Shown: positions 1-10,447 of the stretch, piece by piece
Position numbering within the stretch: position 1 is the first letter of the stretch
Layout: each line of letters starts with the position of its first letter
Source: Conus ventricosus
Taxonomy: Eukaryota; Mollusca; Gastropoda; Neogastropoda; Conidae
NCBI GenBank assembly: GCA_018398815.1
Contig: CM031595.1
Location: 51,208,102 to 51,272,101 of the forward strand
Direction: 5' to 3'
DNA length: 64,000 nt
The notes under the pieces: generated by a model
Told to the model about the DNA's origin: nothing
The model's input: only the letters and a program-made list of their open reading frames with translations
Database searches by the model: none
Program-made: the position numbers and the translations under genes

Positions 1-109
1 CTATCATGGATTTATTATTGTGATCGAGGTGATTTAATGGGTTGGTTTCAAGTGTTAACGTTGGAAAGCCAATAAGACAGGCTCAAACACTTGGAAAGCT
101 GATAAGGGT

Positions 110-400
110 TAAAACAGCTCGCTTGGTAGAATGTCAGACTTCTGACCCTAGCGATGCTGGGAATGAAGGTTTGAGACTCTATGTGTCTGTCTGGTTGAGC
201 GAGACTATTACTGGAATTAACATTTGTTCTGACTCCACTCCCTAAAAGTCTTTTGGATGAGACAATAAACTGTGATTTCATGTATGAATGCATGCACAAC
301 ATCATGTGCACACATCAAATTCCATCACTATCTTTTGGTAAAGTATGACCCGTAGGATGGTTGACATGTAGTCACACACAGCATGCATCCTGCGTGCTTG
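110..400 (+). repeat. Old tRNA-derived SINE copy
   Basis: The head (about 112-185) resembles a tRNA promoter: an A-box-like AGCTCGCTTGGTAGA and a B-box-like GGTTTGAGACTC. The body, from about 205 to 400, aligns by eye with the SINE body at 41095-41290. Shared words include TTCTGACTCCA, the GAGAC(T)ATAAAC stretch, GCACAACATC and CATAGCATGCA/CACAGCATGCAT. It is much more diverged than the 41-kb copy and the 3' tail is not clear. The family assignment rests on the internal comparison only. Confidence 0.6.
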
Positions 401-584
401 TAATAATCTACATGGAAGCCACAGAGTTGTTGGACAGGATCATATCCTGAACTTAGAAAAAAAAAGGAAAAGCGTGGACTGATGGGCATGTGGATATTTT
501 CCAGAGAATTTTTTTGTCCAAAAATAACTCCTTGAGTGCTGTTAATTCTGTTACCACTAAGTACACTCAGCACAAGACATATGA

Positions 585-720
585 TTTCATTTTCATCATC
601 ATCATCATTCTCTTGCCCATGATGGGTGTAGAGGAGAGATGAGAGACACTCTCGAAGCCAGGCGCCGCCATCCGGCCCTATCCTCTGCCTTTTGCATCAG
701 CGTCGGGCCATCCATCCTGA
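585..720 (-). mobile_element. RTE-like LINE ORF2 C-terminal remnant
   Basis: On the minus strand a short open stretch (715 down to 605) reads in part QKAEDRAGWRRLASRVSLI and ends in a run of TGA codons produced by a (TCA)n tract. The pattern of Asp-Arg-x-x-Trp followed by a short basic tail and then a simple (GAT)n repeat is typical of the C-terminal end of RTE-type LINE polyproteins in invertebrates. Only the last ~40 codons and the 3' simple repeat remain; the reverse transcriptase is not seen next to it. The clade assignment is from memory of the family pattern. Confidence 0.55.
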
Positions 721-1199
721 TTTCATTTTATTGTTTCTTAAAACTACCATTAGGCCACTACTTAAAACTCCAAAGGAAGGGGGGGAAATGCCTTTTGTGA
801 GGTTCAAACTTTCAATCCAGTTTTCTCTAAAATCTTCTTAGAAGTGTGTTATCCACTTGGCCACATAAATCATGACCTCTCAGATGGAGTTGGTCCTATC
901 ACTGTTTTAACCAGTGGTGATAATTAATCCAGTATCTTGAGATGAACATCTTTCGAGTTCCTTAAATAAGCACACACAGGCATAGTGATGCCAGTGAGAG
1001 CTTGAGAATGGAATGGAGACCCATACTAATGGAGTCCATCTCATGAGATTACCATTGTGGCCCCCTCCCATCCCATCAATGTGAAGAAATGACTGGCAGC
1101 TTCAGTCAATAAACTTGACATTCCAATGCTGAGATATTTTGCATTATACTGTTTTCCTTCTAACAATTGTTATCCACTGGAACAGTCTCTTTGGGGATA

Positions 1200-1440
1200 T
1201 TGCAGAGAGCCTTTACTCAAATGGTAACAGCATTTGGCTGTGGAGCTGATAGTCATGAGTTTGAACCTCTCATGAGGTCAGATTTTATGGCTTAAAAACT
1301 CTATCTGTCCACCAAGCAGTAAATGAGTACCTCATTTATTTCAGGTAAGGATAAAACAGGTGCAGGAAAGGGATGGGCTTTGTCTTAAGTTCATTACCTC
1401 TACAGAGATTAGTTTACAGGACAATTCCTTATTCAGAGTA
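1200..1440 (+). repeat. Degenerate tRNA-derived SINE
   Basis: A tRNA-like head is visible around 1210-1275: a degenerate A-box (TTTACTCAAATGGTAACAGC) and a B-box-like GAGTTTGAACCTC. The following bases contain CACCAAGCAGTAAATGAGTA, a body word I associate with tRNA SINEs of protostomes. The body then fades into AT-rich DNA near 1440. It differs from the SINE family at 41 kb. Confidence 0.4.
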
Positions 1441-2330
1441 ACTACAGACACATTACCAGGAAGCTGAAACTGAGTATGACACTGTAAACTTCAAAACATG
1501 TTGACAAACATACTACAAGATTATTAGGATGTGGACTTTATTATTTGTGGTGATTTACATTGTAGGGCGGGTTATTCTCACCCATACATTTCCGTCCAGG
1601 TGCTTAATTGTCAACAGTGGGATGACAATGATGATGATGAGTGCACTGGACAATTGGAGGACAACAAAAAGGAACCTGTTTGATCCTTACTTGCTGCTTC
1701 TATGCAACGGGTTTGATCTGACAATCCTTCATGTTTTCTGTTATCATGATAGAGAGGGGAAGTTCACATATGTTTCTACTAGTGGAAGAAGTGTAATTAA
1801 TTGCTTTCTCATGACTTATCACAGCTTGGTCTCTCCTTGTCTATAGGCAATGAAATTCTGTCGCAGCGCTTTTCAGTGGAACTGTGTGTATCAAATAAAC
1901 TACTGCGAAGGCTCACTAGGATGACCAGATAAGAAGTAGGTGACAAAAGTAATTTGGGATGTAAAGAAAATGGACATGCTTACAGTACTTAGCAACTCAG
2001 ACTGAAAGTGCTATTACTCTGTTTCAAGAAGCAAGAACACTGATAAATGTTATTTAGAGCGCGTGATTGGAGGTTTCACCCACTATCTGACCTGAGTGTC
2101 CCAGTGCATGACACAAACTATGACACGGTTGAGTGATCCATGTAAGAACCCAATTTGGTATGACATAGACTGCTTGGTGAAGAAGACCAAAGCAAGGAGA
2201 ACTTTGAGACAGTATTGAAATGCTAAACATCTAAGAACTAGATTAGAAACAAAAAAATGACTGGCCAATAGTCTTTGTAGGAAAGAGTATAGACAATTAT
2301 AAAAACTGAAATGTGTTCAGACAGTATGAA
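1441..2330. other. Noncoding stretch, nothing recognised
   Basis: The region is AT-rich and contains only short chance ORFs on both strands (for example about 105 codons at 1529-1846) with low-complexity composition and no recognisable domain, splice context or repeat partner elsewhere in the window. Confidence 0.5.
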
Positions 2331-2334
2331 ATTT

Positions 2335-2520
2335 TGGAAGTCTGTAGCCCTTCATGACCTCTCTTACAGTGATCTCCATTTCACTTTTCAGTTTCTTGTC
2401 CACATTCATTATCATAGTGACTTTGTGTCAAAGTCATCAGTATCGATGAGGTAATGGGAACTGTCATAGAGCAGAAGTAGAAATGCTGTCCAAAGAAGTA
2501 AAACAAAAAGAAGAATTTTT
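2335..2520 (-). repeat. Dispersed ~0.5-kb repeat family, copy 1 (partial)
   Basis: The minus strand aligns by eye with 8740-8900 and with the minus strand of 42750-42900. Shared blocks include AGGTCATGAAGGGC(T)ACA, the GACA(A/T)G..GAAA(T)TGAGGTCAC block and a GACAGTTCCC stretch. It is the oldest-looking of the four copies. No coding capacity is visible. Confidence 0.5.
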
Positions 2521-3449
2521 CACCTGCTGATCAAATATGAACCACCTATCTGATGGTGCTGACAATCATTTGAAAGAAGTTGTGGGGCCTTTGAAAAAGA
2601 AAAAAAAGTTGAAAACTACCTCACTTATGCAGGGCCTGTGAACAAAAACTATGTCACAAAAAGTGATACACTGACATATATCAGTTCTCATATAAGAATG
2701 AGAAAATGTAGAAGAATGGAAGTTTTCTTGATAATGGACTGATTATTGTCCCAAACAATATATAAATCAGGACTTCAAACATCTTAACTGATCCACATAA
2801 TTGGGCCACTGATCATAATCTCACTCTGTTTGATTTTCTGTTTTCTTTCTCTTTTTCTTTTTGAATAAAGATAATTATAATCATATACACTATTCACAAA
2901 GGTCATTAATACTGCTAAAAAGAAATAAGAATGAACCGGGAAAAGCATTCACTCACAATTTTTTTGCAACTGCTTTCACCACTGTGTTTGACGACATGCC
3001 TGGAATTTTCCGTAAACACAGGTCAACAAAGTATCTCAACAGACCGTAACGAATCACATTCACCACCGTCACCGCATCCGATCAGTCAATGTCCCGAAGC
3101 CAGTCCTGTATTACGGTGTGTATGAATACAAAAGAGTGCACTTCGCGTTGAACTGATGAAAAAATATATGGCTTCATATGCTTTTTATAAGAGTCAATGA
3201 ATCCTATCCCAATAATTATGACTGCATTGAAAAACGGCAATTAAATCTGTTAGAAAGTACATGCTGCTTTCAATGGTAACTAAAACAAGCGGTAGCTATG
3301 CGGAGCCATCTTGGCAACCCATTTCCGGAAAGGGTCATGGGAAACCACTCTACCCTCGTTAACTCTGGAACGCTAGTGTCTTCTTCTTGTTCAGCGGTCA
3401 TAACTTTGACCATTACTAACATTCTTGGCGAAGTGCAAGTGTGTGCCGG
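2521..3449. other. Noncoding flank of the MULE
   Basis: AT-rich DNA with short chance ORFs. From about 3000 the base composition becomes more even. No repeat partner or domain was recognised up to the transposon terminus at 3450. Confidence 0.45.
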
Positions 3450-3568
3450 ATACCAGTGAACTCGTCACACGGTGAAGTCGTCACAGCTGAAAAATGTGTG
3501 GCGAGTTCACCGTTGTTTTTTCTTTGCAATTAACAGTGAACTCGTCACACGGTGAAGTCGTCACAGTG
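3450..3568 (+). repeat. 5' terminal inverted repeat with duplicated subterminal motif
   Basis: The 5' end carries the motif GTGAACTCGTCACACGGTGA followed by AGTCGTCACA twice, at about 3455-3485 and 3536-3565, separated by the second TIR block. Direct repeats of this kind near MULE ends are candidate transposase binding sites; that role is inferred. Confidence 0.75.
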
Positions 3569-3627
3569 AGGGGATATCAAATTTTTAGCATGCCTGTTTT
3601 GCAAAACTGTCAGAAGAGTCATGGAAG

Positions 3628-5379
3628 TTGCTATCTGCATCGTTTGCCAGCATGAAATTAGACCACGACAAGAGGCCGTGTTGTGTGATGGGACATGTAG
3701 AAGATGGCAGCATCGTATTTGTGGCACTGGCATTGACAGAAGAATTTACAGACAAGCTGTCAGAGGAGAGACAGAGTTGGAGTGGAAATGCCAAGACTGA
3801 GGCCACTGCCCTGGCAGAAGCGTTTTTGGAGAGGAACCCTACGATTGCAGAAGAAACCGCCTCTATGGACGTCAGTGTAGAGGAAGAACTAGTTAATGCC
3901 AGCATGAGCAGTGCCAGTTTCCAGGTCCCGCTGACGTGCAGGAGATTTCACTTGCTGATGATCCTGTAACAACAGAGCCGATCATGGAGGACGAGCCATT
4001 GACGTTTGAAATCATCCCAGAGGCACACAACGAGGCCATCCCTTGCTGGTTGATTCTGAGGGCTTCACCTATGGTATCCACAGGCAATCCAAGGATGGTG
4101 CAACATACTGGAGATGCACCAGGCGTCGGGCTGCCTGTAAGTGCCAGGTGATGGTCCATCAAGAAGAAGACATCTTCACCAGAGGCACACAGGAGCATCT
4201 ACATGCAGCAGAATCTGGAGCAGCGGTGTGAAAGCGAAGCTGGTCCGAAACGTCAAGAAGACAGCTGCAGCTGCACCATACCAGTCAGCATACACCATTG
4301 CTGAGCATTTGCTACAGGAGTCACGGCCCATTCCCAACCAGCGCAGCACCGACTATCTCGGCCGTATTGCCAATTATCACCGCCAGCGAAGTCGCCCACG
4401 CCATCCCAGGATCTCGGCTTTGAACTGGATATGAACCATTGGCCTGACCAGTTCGAAGATCCAGTGGATATCACCGTGGACAACAAGCGTCATGTGTTGT
4501 TCTTCTCTGAGCAACAGCTGAATCTACTCAGTCTGGCCAACGGTGGTATGCAGACGGAACATATAAGGTTGTCAGGGCACCCTTCATACAGTTGTGGAGT
4601 ATTCACGCTTTTGTCCGTGTAGAGGACCAGGCAAAGCAGCTACCACTGGCCTTTGCTGTTATGTCTGGGAAACGTCGGCGGGATTATCTGGCTGTGCTGC
4701 GGGCCTTGAAACAGGAACTTCGACGCAGAGATCTTTCCTGGAACTTGGAATGTGTCACCATGGATTTTGAAGCTGCTGCATGGGCTGCCTTCGTGAAGTG
4801 TTTACAGAGGTTGATGTTCGTGGATGCTCCTTCCATTGGGGACAAGCAGTTTGGCGTCATATGCAGGGGCTGGGGATGCAACAGGCCTACCAAAACGACC
4901 CAGCATTCCACGGTTACTGTCGACAGCTCCTGACACTGCCCTACCTTCCTTGGGAGAAGATCGACGGCATTCTGGCAGAGTTGGAAGGGGAAGCTACAAC
5001 AGAAGGGCAGTGCTGCCTCTGCACCTACATACGCCAGACATGGATCGATTCAGCTGTTTGGCCACCTTCCAGCTGGTCTTGTTTCTACAGAAGCATAAGG
5101 ACCAACAACGACGTGGAGGGATGGCATCGCCGACTGAACACCAAGGCTTCCAGTGCAGGAAACCTTAACCTGTATCTGATGCTGCAGCTACTGTCAGACG
5201 AATCCAGACTTGTGACCAGAGCATGCCAGCTTCTCAAGGAGTCGACCATCATCAGGCGCCAAAGAGCCGATGCCAGGTCCACCAATGCCAAGCTCTTCAG
5301 GATCTGGGATCGCCTGGTGACCAGTGAGAGGACAACCCGCCAGGTTCTGAGAGCCGCCAGCCATCTTGTACCATTTTAG
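3628..5379 (+). pseudogene. MULE transposase with FLYWCH zinc finger, frameshifted
   Basis: Coding similarity runs through several frames: 3628-~3920, a FLYWCH-like segment 4043-4231, ~4205-4420, ~4425-4540, ~4540-4790 and 4780-5379, so at least four shifts are needed. The FLYWCH segment has GFTYGIHRQSKDGATYWRC, then CKCQV, then a downstream H-x-H. The MULE core is clear: a first acidic residue in WYADGTYK (Asp codon 4553-4555), a second in VTMDFEAA (Asp codon 4763-4765), the family word GCSFHWGQA at about 4833-4860, and a third in NNDVEGWHR (Glu codon about 5116-5118). This fits the D-D-E catalytic plan of Mutator-like transposases, which cut and paste DNA at TIRs. The last segment (4780-5379, stop at 5377-5379) is about 200 codons without interruption. 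The shifts may be real decay or assembly indels; several independent breaks favour decay. Confidence 0.85.
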
Positions 5380-5551
5380 ATTTCACAACAACTCCTGATT
5401 CTTTGTTTTGTTGCAATTTTATTTTTTTTAAATTTTTTATTGAATATTTTGAAGACAAATAATAAAGAAATCCAGACTGTTGCAATACTTCGAGAAATTT
5501 ATTGATCTAGACAAATATATCAGATATCAAGAGCAGGGTTTGTCTGCTAAT

Positions 5552-5670
5552 CCACGGTGAACTCGCCACACGTTTTTCACTGTATGCGGGTTTGAGTATG
5601 TGACGAGATCACTGTGACGAGATCACTGGACGCTTGTGACGACTTCACCGTGTGACGAATTCACTGGTAT
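5552..5670 (-). repeat. 3' terminal inverted repeat of the MULE
   Basis: This is the reverse complement of the 5' end in two blocks (5635-5670 and about 5552-5580). Between them is a short tandem repeat, GTGACGAGATCACT, present twice near 5610-5640, which differs from the 5' spacer. Confidence 0.8.
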
Positions 5671-6019
5671 TCGTGTGCTCTTAGTCAAATTTCGTACTCA
5701 TAGTCCTTATAAATCCGTTATGCCATTAATCAAAAAAAAAAAAGTTTGAAAACATCAGTCACTGTTCCAGTTGCTTTCTCTCTCTCTTAAATTAAAAAGA
5801 AAAAGATGATGATGATGGGAAAAAAAAAGGAGAGAGAGGATGCCCCTCATCTCACGAGCAGTCGCCACACTGAAGAAGAATTCACCGAATTCCACCAGTT
5901 ATATCAATTGTGTGTCAAGATCCAAGTCTCCGCAAACGTTTTCCCTGTCCACTCTGCAACGTTGTCAGTCCATCGTTTTTTGTTTTTTTTTGTTTGTTCT
6001 TTTTTCTGTTTTGCTCCCC
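5671..6019. other. Noncoding, low-complexity spacer
   Basis: Contains A-rich and GA-rich tracts and a T-rich run near 5978-6010. No gene or repeat partner was recognised. Confidence 0.4.
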
Positions 6020-6068
6020 CTGTCGCGGTCAAATTCGTTGACTGGAGCAACGAATTTGACCGCGACAG
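6020..6068. repeat. Perfect 21-bp foldback hairpin at a LINE end
   Basis: Bases 6020-6040 (CTGTCGCGGTCAAATTCGTT plus G) are the exact reverse complement of 6048-6068, with a 7-base loop ACTGGAG. The right arm is continuous with the LINE fragment that follows, so the left arm is best read as a template-switch or foldback copy of the LINE sequence rather than an independent palindrome. Confidence 0.85.
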
Positions 6069-6860
6069 GCGCGCTTGTTAATTCCCTGGTGATATGATCA
6101 GTGTATCTTGCAGTTATTATGTAATTTCAATGGCTTGGAGTCTTGTTTCCAGATCCGCTGTGGGGGTCCATGTTTCGCATTCGTATAGGAAAATGGAATA
6201 TATCAGTGAACGCAAAAGCCTGAGAAGCGTTTCAATAGATGCGAGGTGGCAAGAATTCTTGCTTGCGAGCGTCGGCATTTCACAGCACGCTCAGGTAGCG
6301 AGCAGAGCGAGGCGAAGACGAGAATTCGCAAGACTGTCTCGGGGCTCTTTCGCATGCGAGGGAAAAAGGTCGACAGTTGTAACATCCTGTGATCGGTGCA
6401 CGAAAATTAATAATGTTCTCTCATTGGTACATAAAACGATTAAAACACTGACCCTTCAATGGCTAGAAGAACCTGAAGAAGCTGTGACATTGCTAACCTG
6501 AATTTTTGTCTTGTGCCCTTTCCTTCTCTCCCTTGCCTCTGACGTCCCTTGCCACAAGGATAAGATAGCCAGCCACCCCGCGAGTTCTAAGAGTCTGTCA
6601 TAGCTCGTCTCTAAGTTTGTGTTTCATAGAGATGTCCTTGTCCTTCCAGACAAGTGTCTGTCTTTGACATCCACGAGAACAATTCTGGTTCGTATCCCTC
6701 AGTGTTGATGATGGATGCCAGATAAGTGAACCGTTGAATAGACTCCAGCTTCTGACTGTGAACAGTAGGCCTGTTTCAGTATTGATGGTGATGTTTTGAT
6801 TGGCTATCAACTTGATCTTCCGGCGCTGTTTTCCAAGCTGTATCTTGTCCTGTTCAATAC
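6041..6860 (-). mobile_element. RTE-like LINE fragment in two blocks
   Basis: On the minus strand the block at about 6600-6860 includes FTYLASIINTEG (near 6700-6735) and VWKDKDISMKHKLRDEL. The block at about 6100-6205 reads LYECETWTPTADLETRLQA. These are recognisable successive landmarks downstream of the reverse transcriptase core of RTE-type LINEs: the YLGSxI motif and the LLYGCETWT motif. They are separated by about 380 bp (6215-6595) of unrelated sequence that interrupts the element. Frames are broken between blocks, so this is a dead copy. Confidence 0.7.
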
Positions 6861-6969
6861 CTTTGGCATGTCGGAGATTACTTCATTCATGACGGGGCGA
6901 AAAGGAGACAAAACAGATCATTAAAAAAGGAAAGAAAAAAAAAAAAAAGACGGACAACGTATTAAGATG

Positions 6970-8005
6970 AAAGTGCTGGAACTACTATAAGGCTTTTTGC
7001 AGATGACAGTTTAGTATTTAGAACAATCAGAAGCAAGAATGATACACGCATTCTTCAAGAAGACCTAAACGCTTTACAAGAGTGGGAAAGAACTTGGAAA
7101 ATGGAATTTCATCCCCAAAAGTGCCAAGTGTTGCGTATATGTAACAAACGCTCGCCAATTAGATCAGATTATTCTATCCATAATACTATTCTTAAAGAAA
7201 CTAATGCTGCAAAATATTTAGGCGTGATTATAGATAGTCGTCTCAAATGGAAAGAACATTACAATTTAGTATGTAAGAAAGCAAATAACATCTTAGCTTT
7301 CTTATACAGGAATATCAATGACTGCCCCCAAAAGGTTAAAGACGACTGCTACAAAACACTGGTTAGACCAGTACTGGAATATGGTTGCTCAGTTTGGGAT
7401 CCTTACCATCTAAAGGACATTGATAACCCGAAAAGATTCAGAAGAGAGCAGCACGGTTCGTAACAGGGAACCACATCAGAGAAAAGGGCAATACTAGGAA
7501 GAACATGAGAAAATTAGAATGGAAACCCTTAGAAGAGAGAAGAGCTTTTATTAAACTTAACACCTTTTTCAAAGGCAGAGCTAAAGTAATTGATATTCCA
7601 ATGGAACAACTAGTATTGAATAAAAGTAGCACCAGGAGTGGCGGTCAATGTTATACCATACCTGCATCAAATATTGACAGCCACTTACATTCTTTTTATC
7701 CCAGTTCTGTACGGCTGTGGAACTCACTGCCGGGTGCCATCAAGATTGCCACAGGTGCAATCTCATTCAAAAAACAAATTGATTCGACAGTTTTGAGATC
7801 TGCATATTGATGTTTTTCTATTTTTACTTCCCCAGATATTTTATTGAATATCGAGTGCGACCCCTTGTTGCCAAGTTTGCTCCAGGGGCCAACAGTCTGA
7901 GTCGCACTGTTTTATGTTATTTTATTTACTTTTTTTTTTAACATGCGCGCTGGTGACCTGCTCATTTTTGAGTGAACCAGTATTTTAGGAAGAAGAAGAA
8001 GAAGA
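6970..8005 (+). mobile_element. 5'-truncated non-LTR retrotransposon, copy 1 (+)
   Basis: The copy begins just upstream of the reverse transcriptase catalytic motif FADD (6996-7007). It continues through KYLGVIIDSRLKWKEHY and KTLVRPVLEYGCSVWDP (7101-7463), then, after a small indel near 7430-7445, through a second open stretch 7505-7810. A roughly 180-bp 3' UTR ends in an (AAG)n tail near 7988-8005. The architecture (RT fingers/palm/thumb end, no RNase H, simple-repeat tail) fits a CR1/jockey-like LINE. It is dead: 5' truncated and frameshifted. It is about 90% or more identical by eye to the inverted copy at 10448-11475. Confidence 0.85.
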
Positions 8006-8439
8006 CATGCGGGCCCGTAGAAAGGTAGGCTACTCCCAACATGGGCAGCCCCAGTCACGGCATACAATCATGCCCAGGCCCACAAAGTCGCCACACTCTA
8101 TCAAATGCGGGAAAACAATATTTGGGAGGATCGAGTGGGTGGAGGAAGTACGAGAATTTTTGTAATGTTAAAAAGACTACAGAGGCTGCAGATACTGCTT
8201 CCTCTGGGTGCAGATTCCACTCCACAACTGTGCGAGGAGAGAAAAAAAAAAGGATGATGTCAGGTGGTCCGTTCAGCATGAGTGAACAGGGAAGGGCTGG
8301 GAGTTAGAGCGGCGGGCTCGATGTATGCATGGATCTGGAGATGGAGTCTACTGGCTGTCTGTGGACATCATTAGATGCTGTGGTCGATGTTTCATCCAAT
8401 CGTTCAACAAGAATTTTTCAGTTATTTTTTTAATATTAT

Positions 8440-9075
8440 TTTGCTGTCCCAACCTCTGCGCCACCTCAGATGCAGTGCACCCACGCACTCATTCCGACAC
8501 CCGTCCACAGCCACAGCCGGTCGGCCCCGCCGCAGCCCCGGCACCGGCAATCCACAGGGAGCAGTCAATGTCAAGTCGTCAAGAGGCAACCCACCGGAGG
8601 AGACACTGCACTGCTGCCGAGTCACTTCGGTGGTGTTCAGTGGCGCCTGTTCTAATCTAACATACGCAGGACACCACCTACTAAGCCCCTACTGACGACA
8701 ATAATTGCTTAGTCGCGGAGCCGGCGTGAGTGAGCTCTCCCACCGGAGGGCGCCACCACGTCCGTCCAACGACAGCCCCCATGGACTCGCCGATACCGGT
8801 GACCCTGACGAAACCAAACCAAGACCACAGACATGGAGAGGACATCGAAATTGAGGTCACCATGAGAGCAGGGCATGAAGGGACACCGAATTTGAGACTT
8901 TTTTTTTATGCTGATCGATGAGAATGAGGATGATTAAGATGATGCTACGGATTTCCATTTCGGTCTGAGACTACATGACAGGGCTGTACTCTACGCTTCC
9001 TTTTATAATATATCCCGGCGTCAGCCAGGCCCGAGAGATACAGGCACCTGCCAAACATCTAGCGTGGACATGTTT
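8440..9075 (+). repeat. Dispersed ~0.5-kb repeat family, copy 2 (longest, GC-rich)
   Basis: Aligns with the reverse complement of 42580-43160 over nearly its whole length. Shared words include AGAGCAGGGC(A/G)TGAAGGG, TTTTTATGCTGATC, GTCTGAGACT(A/G)CATGACA and AGGGC(T/C)GTA. A shorter, diverged copy lies at 20990-21300 (+) and another at 2335-2520 (-). The sequence is GC-rich relative to its surroundings and carries an A-free T-rich run before TTTATGCTGATC. No tRNA-like promoter or protein domain was found, so the class (SINE, MITE or LINE tail) is unknown. Confidence 0.6.
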
Positions 9076-9253
9076 TCCTGGCAAGCTGCATTGCACGCCA
9101 CTCAAAGATTGGAGACACCCTGTGACGCAAATTTCTATGAATTACGTCATGGGAAGTTACCATCACCACCTTACACAGGTCAGTCCTCAATGAGCTTGTA
9201 AGAGGCACTTGACACCCACTACATGATTTATCGTCTCCCATCTCTCACACACA

Positions 9254-9256
<3 letters not shown>

Positions 9257-9320
<64 letters not shown>

Positions 9321-9321
9321 C
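9257..9321. repeat. (TC)n microsatellite
   Basis: About 65 bp of CT repeats with one interruption. It sits directly at the 5' edge of the RNase H LINE fragment and supplies the Ser-Leu run at the start of an otherwise LINE-derived ORF. Confidence 0.95.
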
Positions 9322-10160
9322 AGGAAACAGTCCCCATCAAAACATAAAGATTTCCTCATTTTGTCGAAACCCCTTTCTGCTTTGGAGGCCATTGGCGGCC
9401 GTAACCTCAAGCACCCTCAACTGCTGAAGTTATTCGACCTGTACACCTCTCTGAAATCAGATGGATATAACACAGTTTTTACTTGGGTTCCCAGCCATGT
9501 AGGCATTCGAGGCAACGAAGTGGTTGATGAACTTGCCAAGAGTGCCACAAAGAAAGAGTTGAGCATATTGTCTATCCCTCACACTGATCTGAAACCCAAA
9601 AACCGAGGAATGGAATTCGTAGACGGATAACAAACTATCTAAAATCCGTCCAAACCTGAGAGTATTTACCATGTCCCCGAGGCGGCCGTAAAGAAGAAAC
9701 AGTTTTGTGCCGTTTGCTTAAAGACCACTCTTTTTACATCTATTCTTATCTTTTAAAATGTGGAGAAGCTCCATGGTGCATTTCATGTCATGTACCACCC
9801 ACAGTGAAACGTCTTCTTTTGGAATGCTGGGACTTGCATGATATGGGACATAATCACGTTACAGCAGACTCCATGAAAACCGTGTTCAGAGATGTCCCAC
9901 TTAATGTCATTGTTGAATATCTGAAGAGATTAAATTTTTCATCTGAACTAAGATTTTACGGAGGAAAGATTTTAAACAACATATCTGGTGTGTTTTTAGA
10001 AGTTGTGTTTAAAAGGGTTGTATGAACGAGTTTGTTTTTTTTTAATATTTATTTTTAACACTGTGATTTGTGAGTTGACTTCAATGCGGTGACAGCCTTA
10101 ATGTGGGCTCTTTGCGGTCAGCTGGGATATAAATGACATTACCATACCTCACCTTACTTC
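9322..10160 (+). mobile_element. I/jockey-type LINE fragment with RNase H domain
   Basis: The open stretch to 9630 includes VFTWVPSHVGIRGNEVVDEL followed by AKSA, the C-terminal part of an RNase H domain (the W-x-P-x-H-x-G-I-x-G-N-E-x-A/V-D core with the catalytic His and Asp). After a frameshift near 9630-9700 a second stretch (9705-10025) has the C-P/C-x2-C plus HILLEC-like tail (CISCHVPPTVKRLLLECWD), typical of the end of I-clade polyproteins. A short 3' UTR follows to about 10160. The reverse transcriptase is absent, so the copy is 5' truncated. Confidence 0.8.
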
Positions 10161-10447
10161 CCATCTCGCACCCCTTTCGCTTCTGCACCATTAGTGAGTA
10201 AAACATGACCGCCTGTCACCTAAGGTAGTGATATCATTCTCAGTGGAAGGCTTCAGATCCCGGATCAATACCGTTTACCACACAGCCCTTCCTTCCCACT
10301 GATCCTCCCTCCCGCTGCCCTGCAAACCCTTCAGCAGTCAGCCCCTACCTCAATGATTGCCTACATGCACCCTCACCCCTCTCTATCCGCCCAGTGGCTG
10401 TCCTGTGCAGCTGCACTCCATCTCGAATGGAGAGATCCTCTTCCCAA

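Larger units (their letters stand above)
3450..5670 (+). mobile_element. Complete MULE (MuDR-like) DNA transposon with terminal inverted repeats
   Basis: The two ends are inverted copies. Bases 3450-3485 match the reverse complement of 5635-5670 over about 36 bp with one mismatch, starting ATACCAGTGAA and containing TCGTCACACGGTGAAGTCG. After a short spacer a second inverted block follows: GTGTGGCGAGTTCACCGT near 3496-3513 and its complement near 5553-5572. The interior encodes a FLYWCH-type zinc finger and a MULE transposase on the plus strand, so the element is structurally complete at about 2.2 kb but its ORF is frameshifted. GTGTGC lies just outside both ends (3441-3446 and 5673-5678), but it is offset by 2-3 bases from the TIR tips, so a clean 8-9 bp target duplication is not proven. 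It looks like a single-copy, inactivated autonomous element. Confidence 0.85.
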
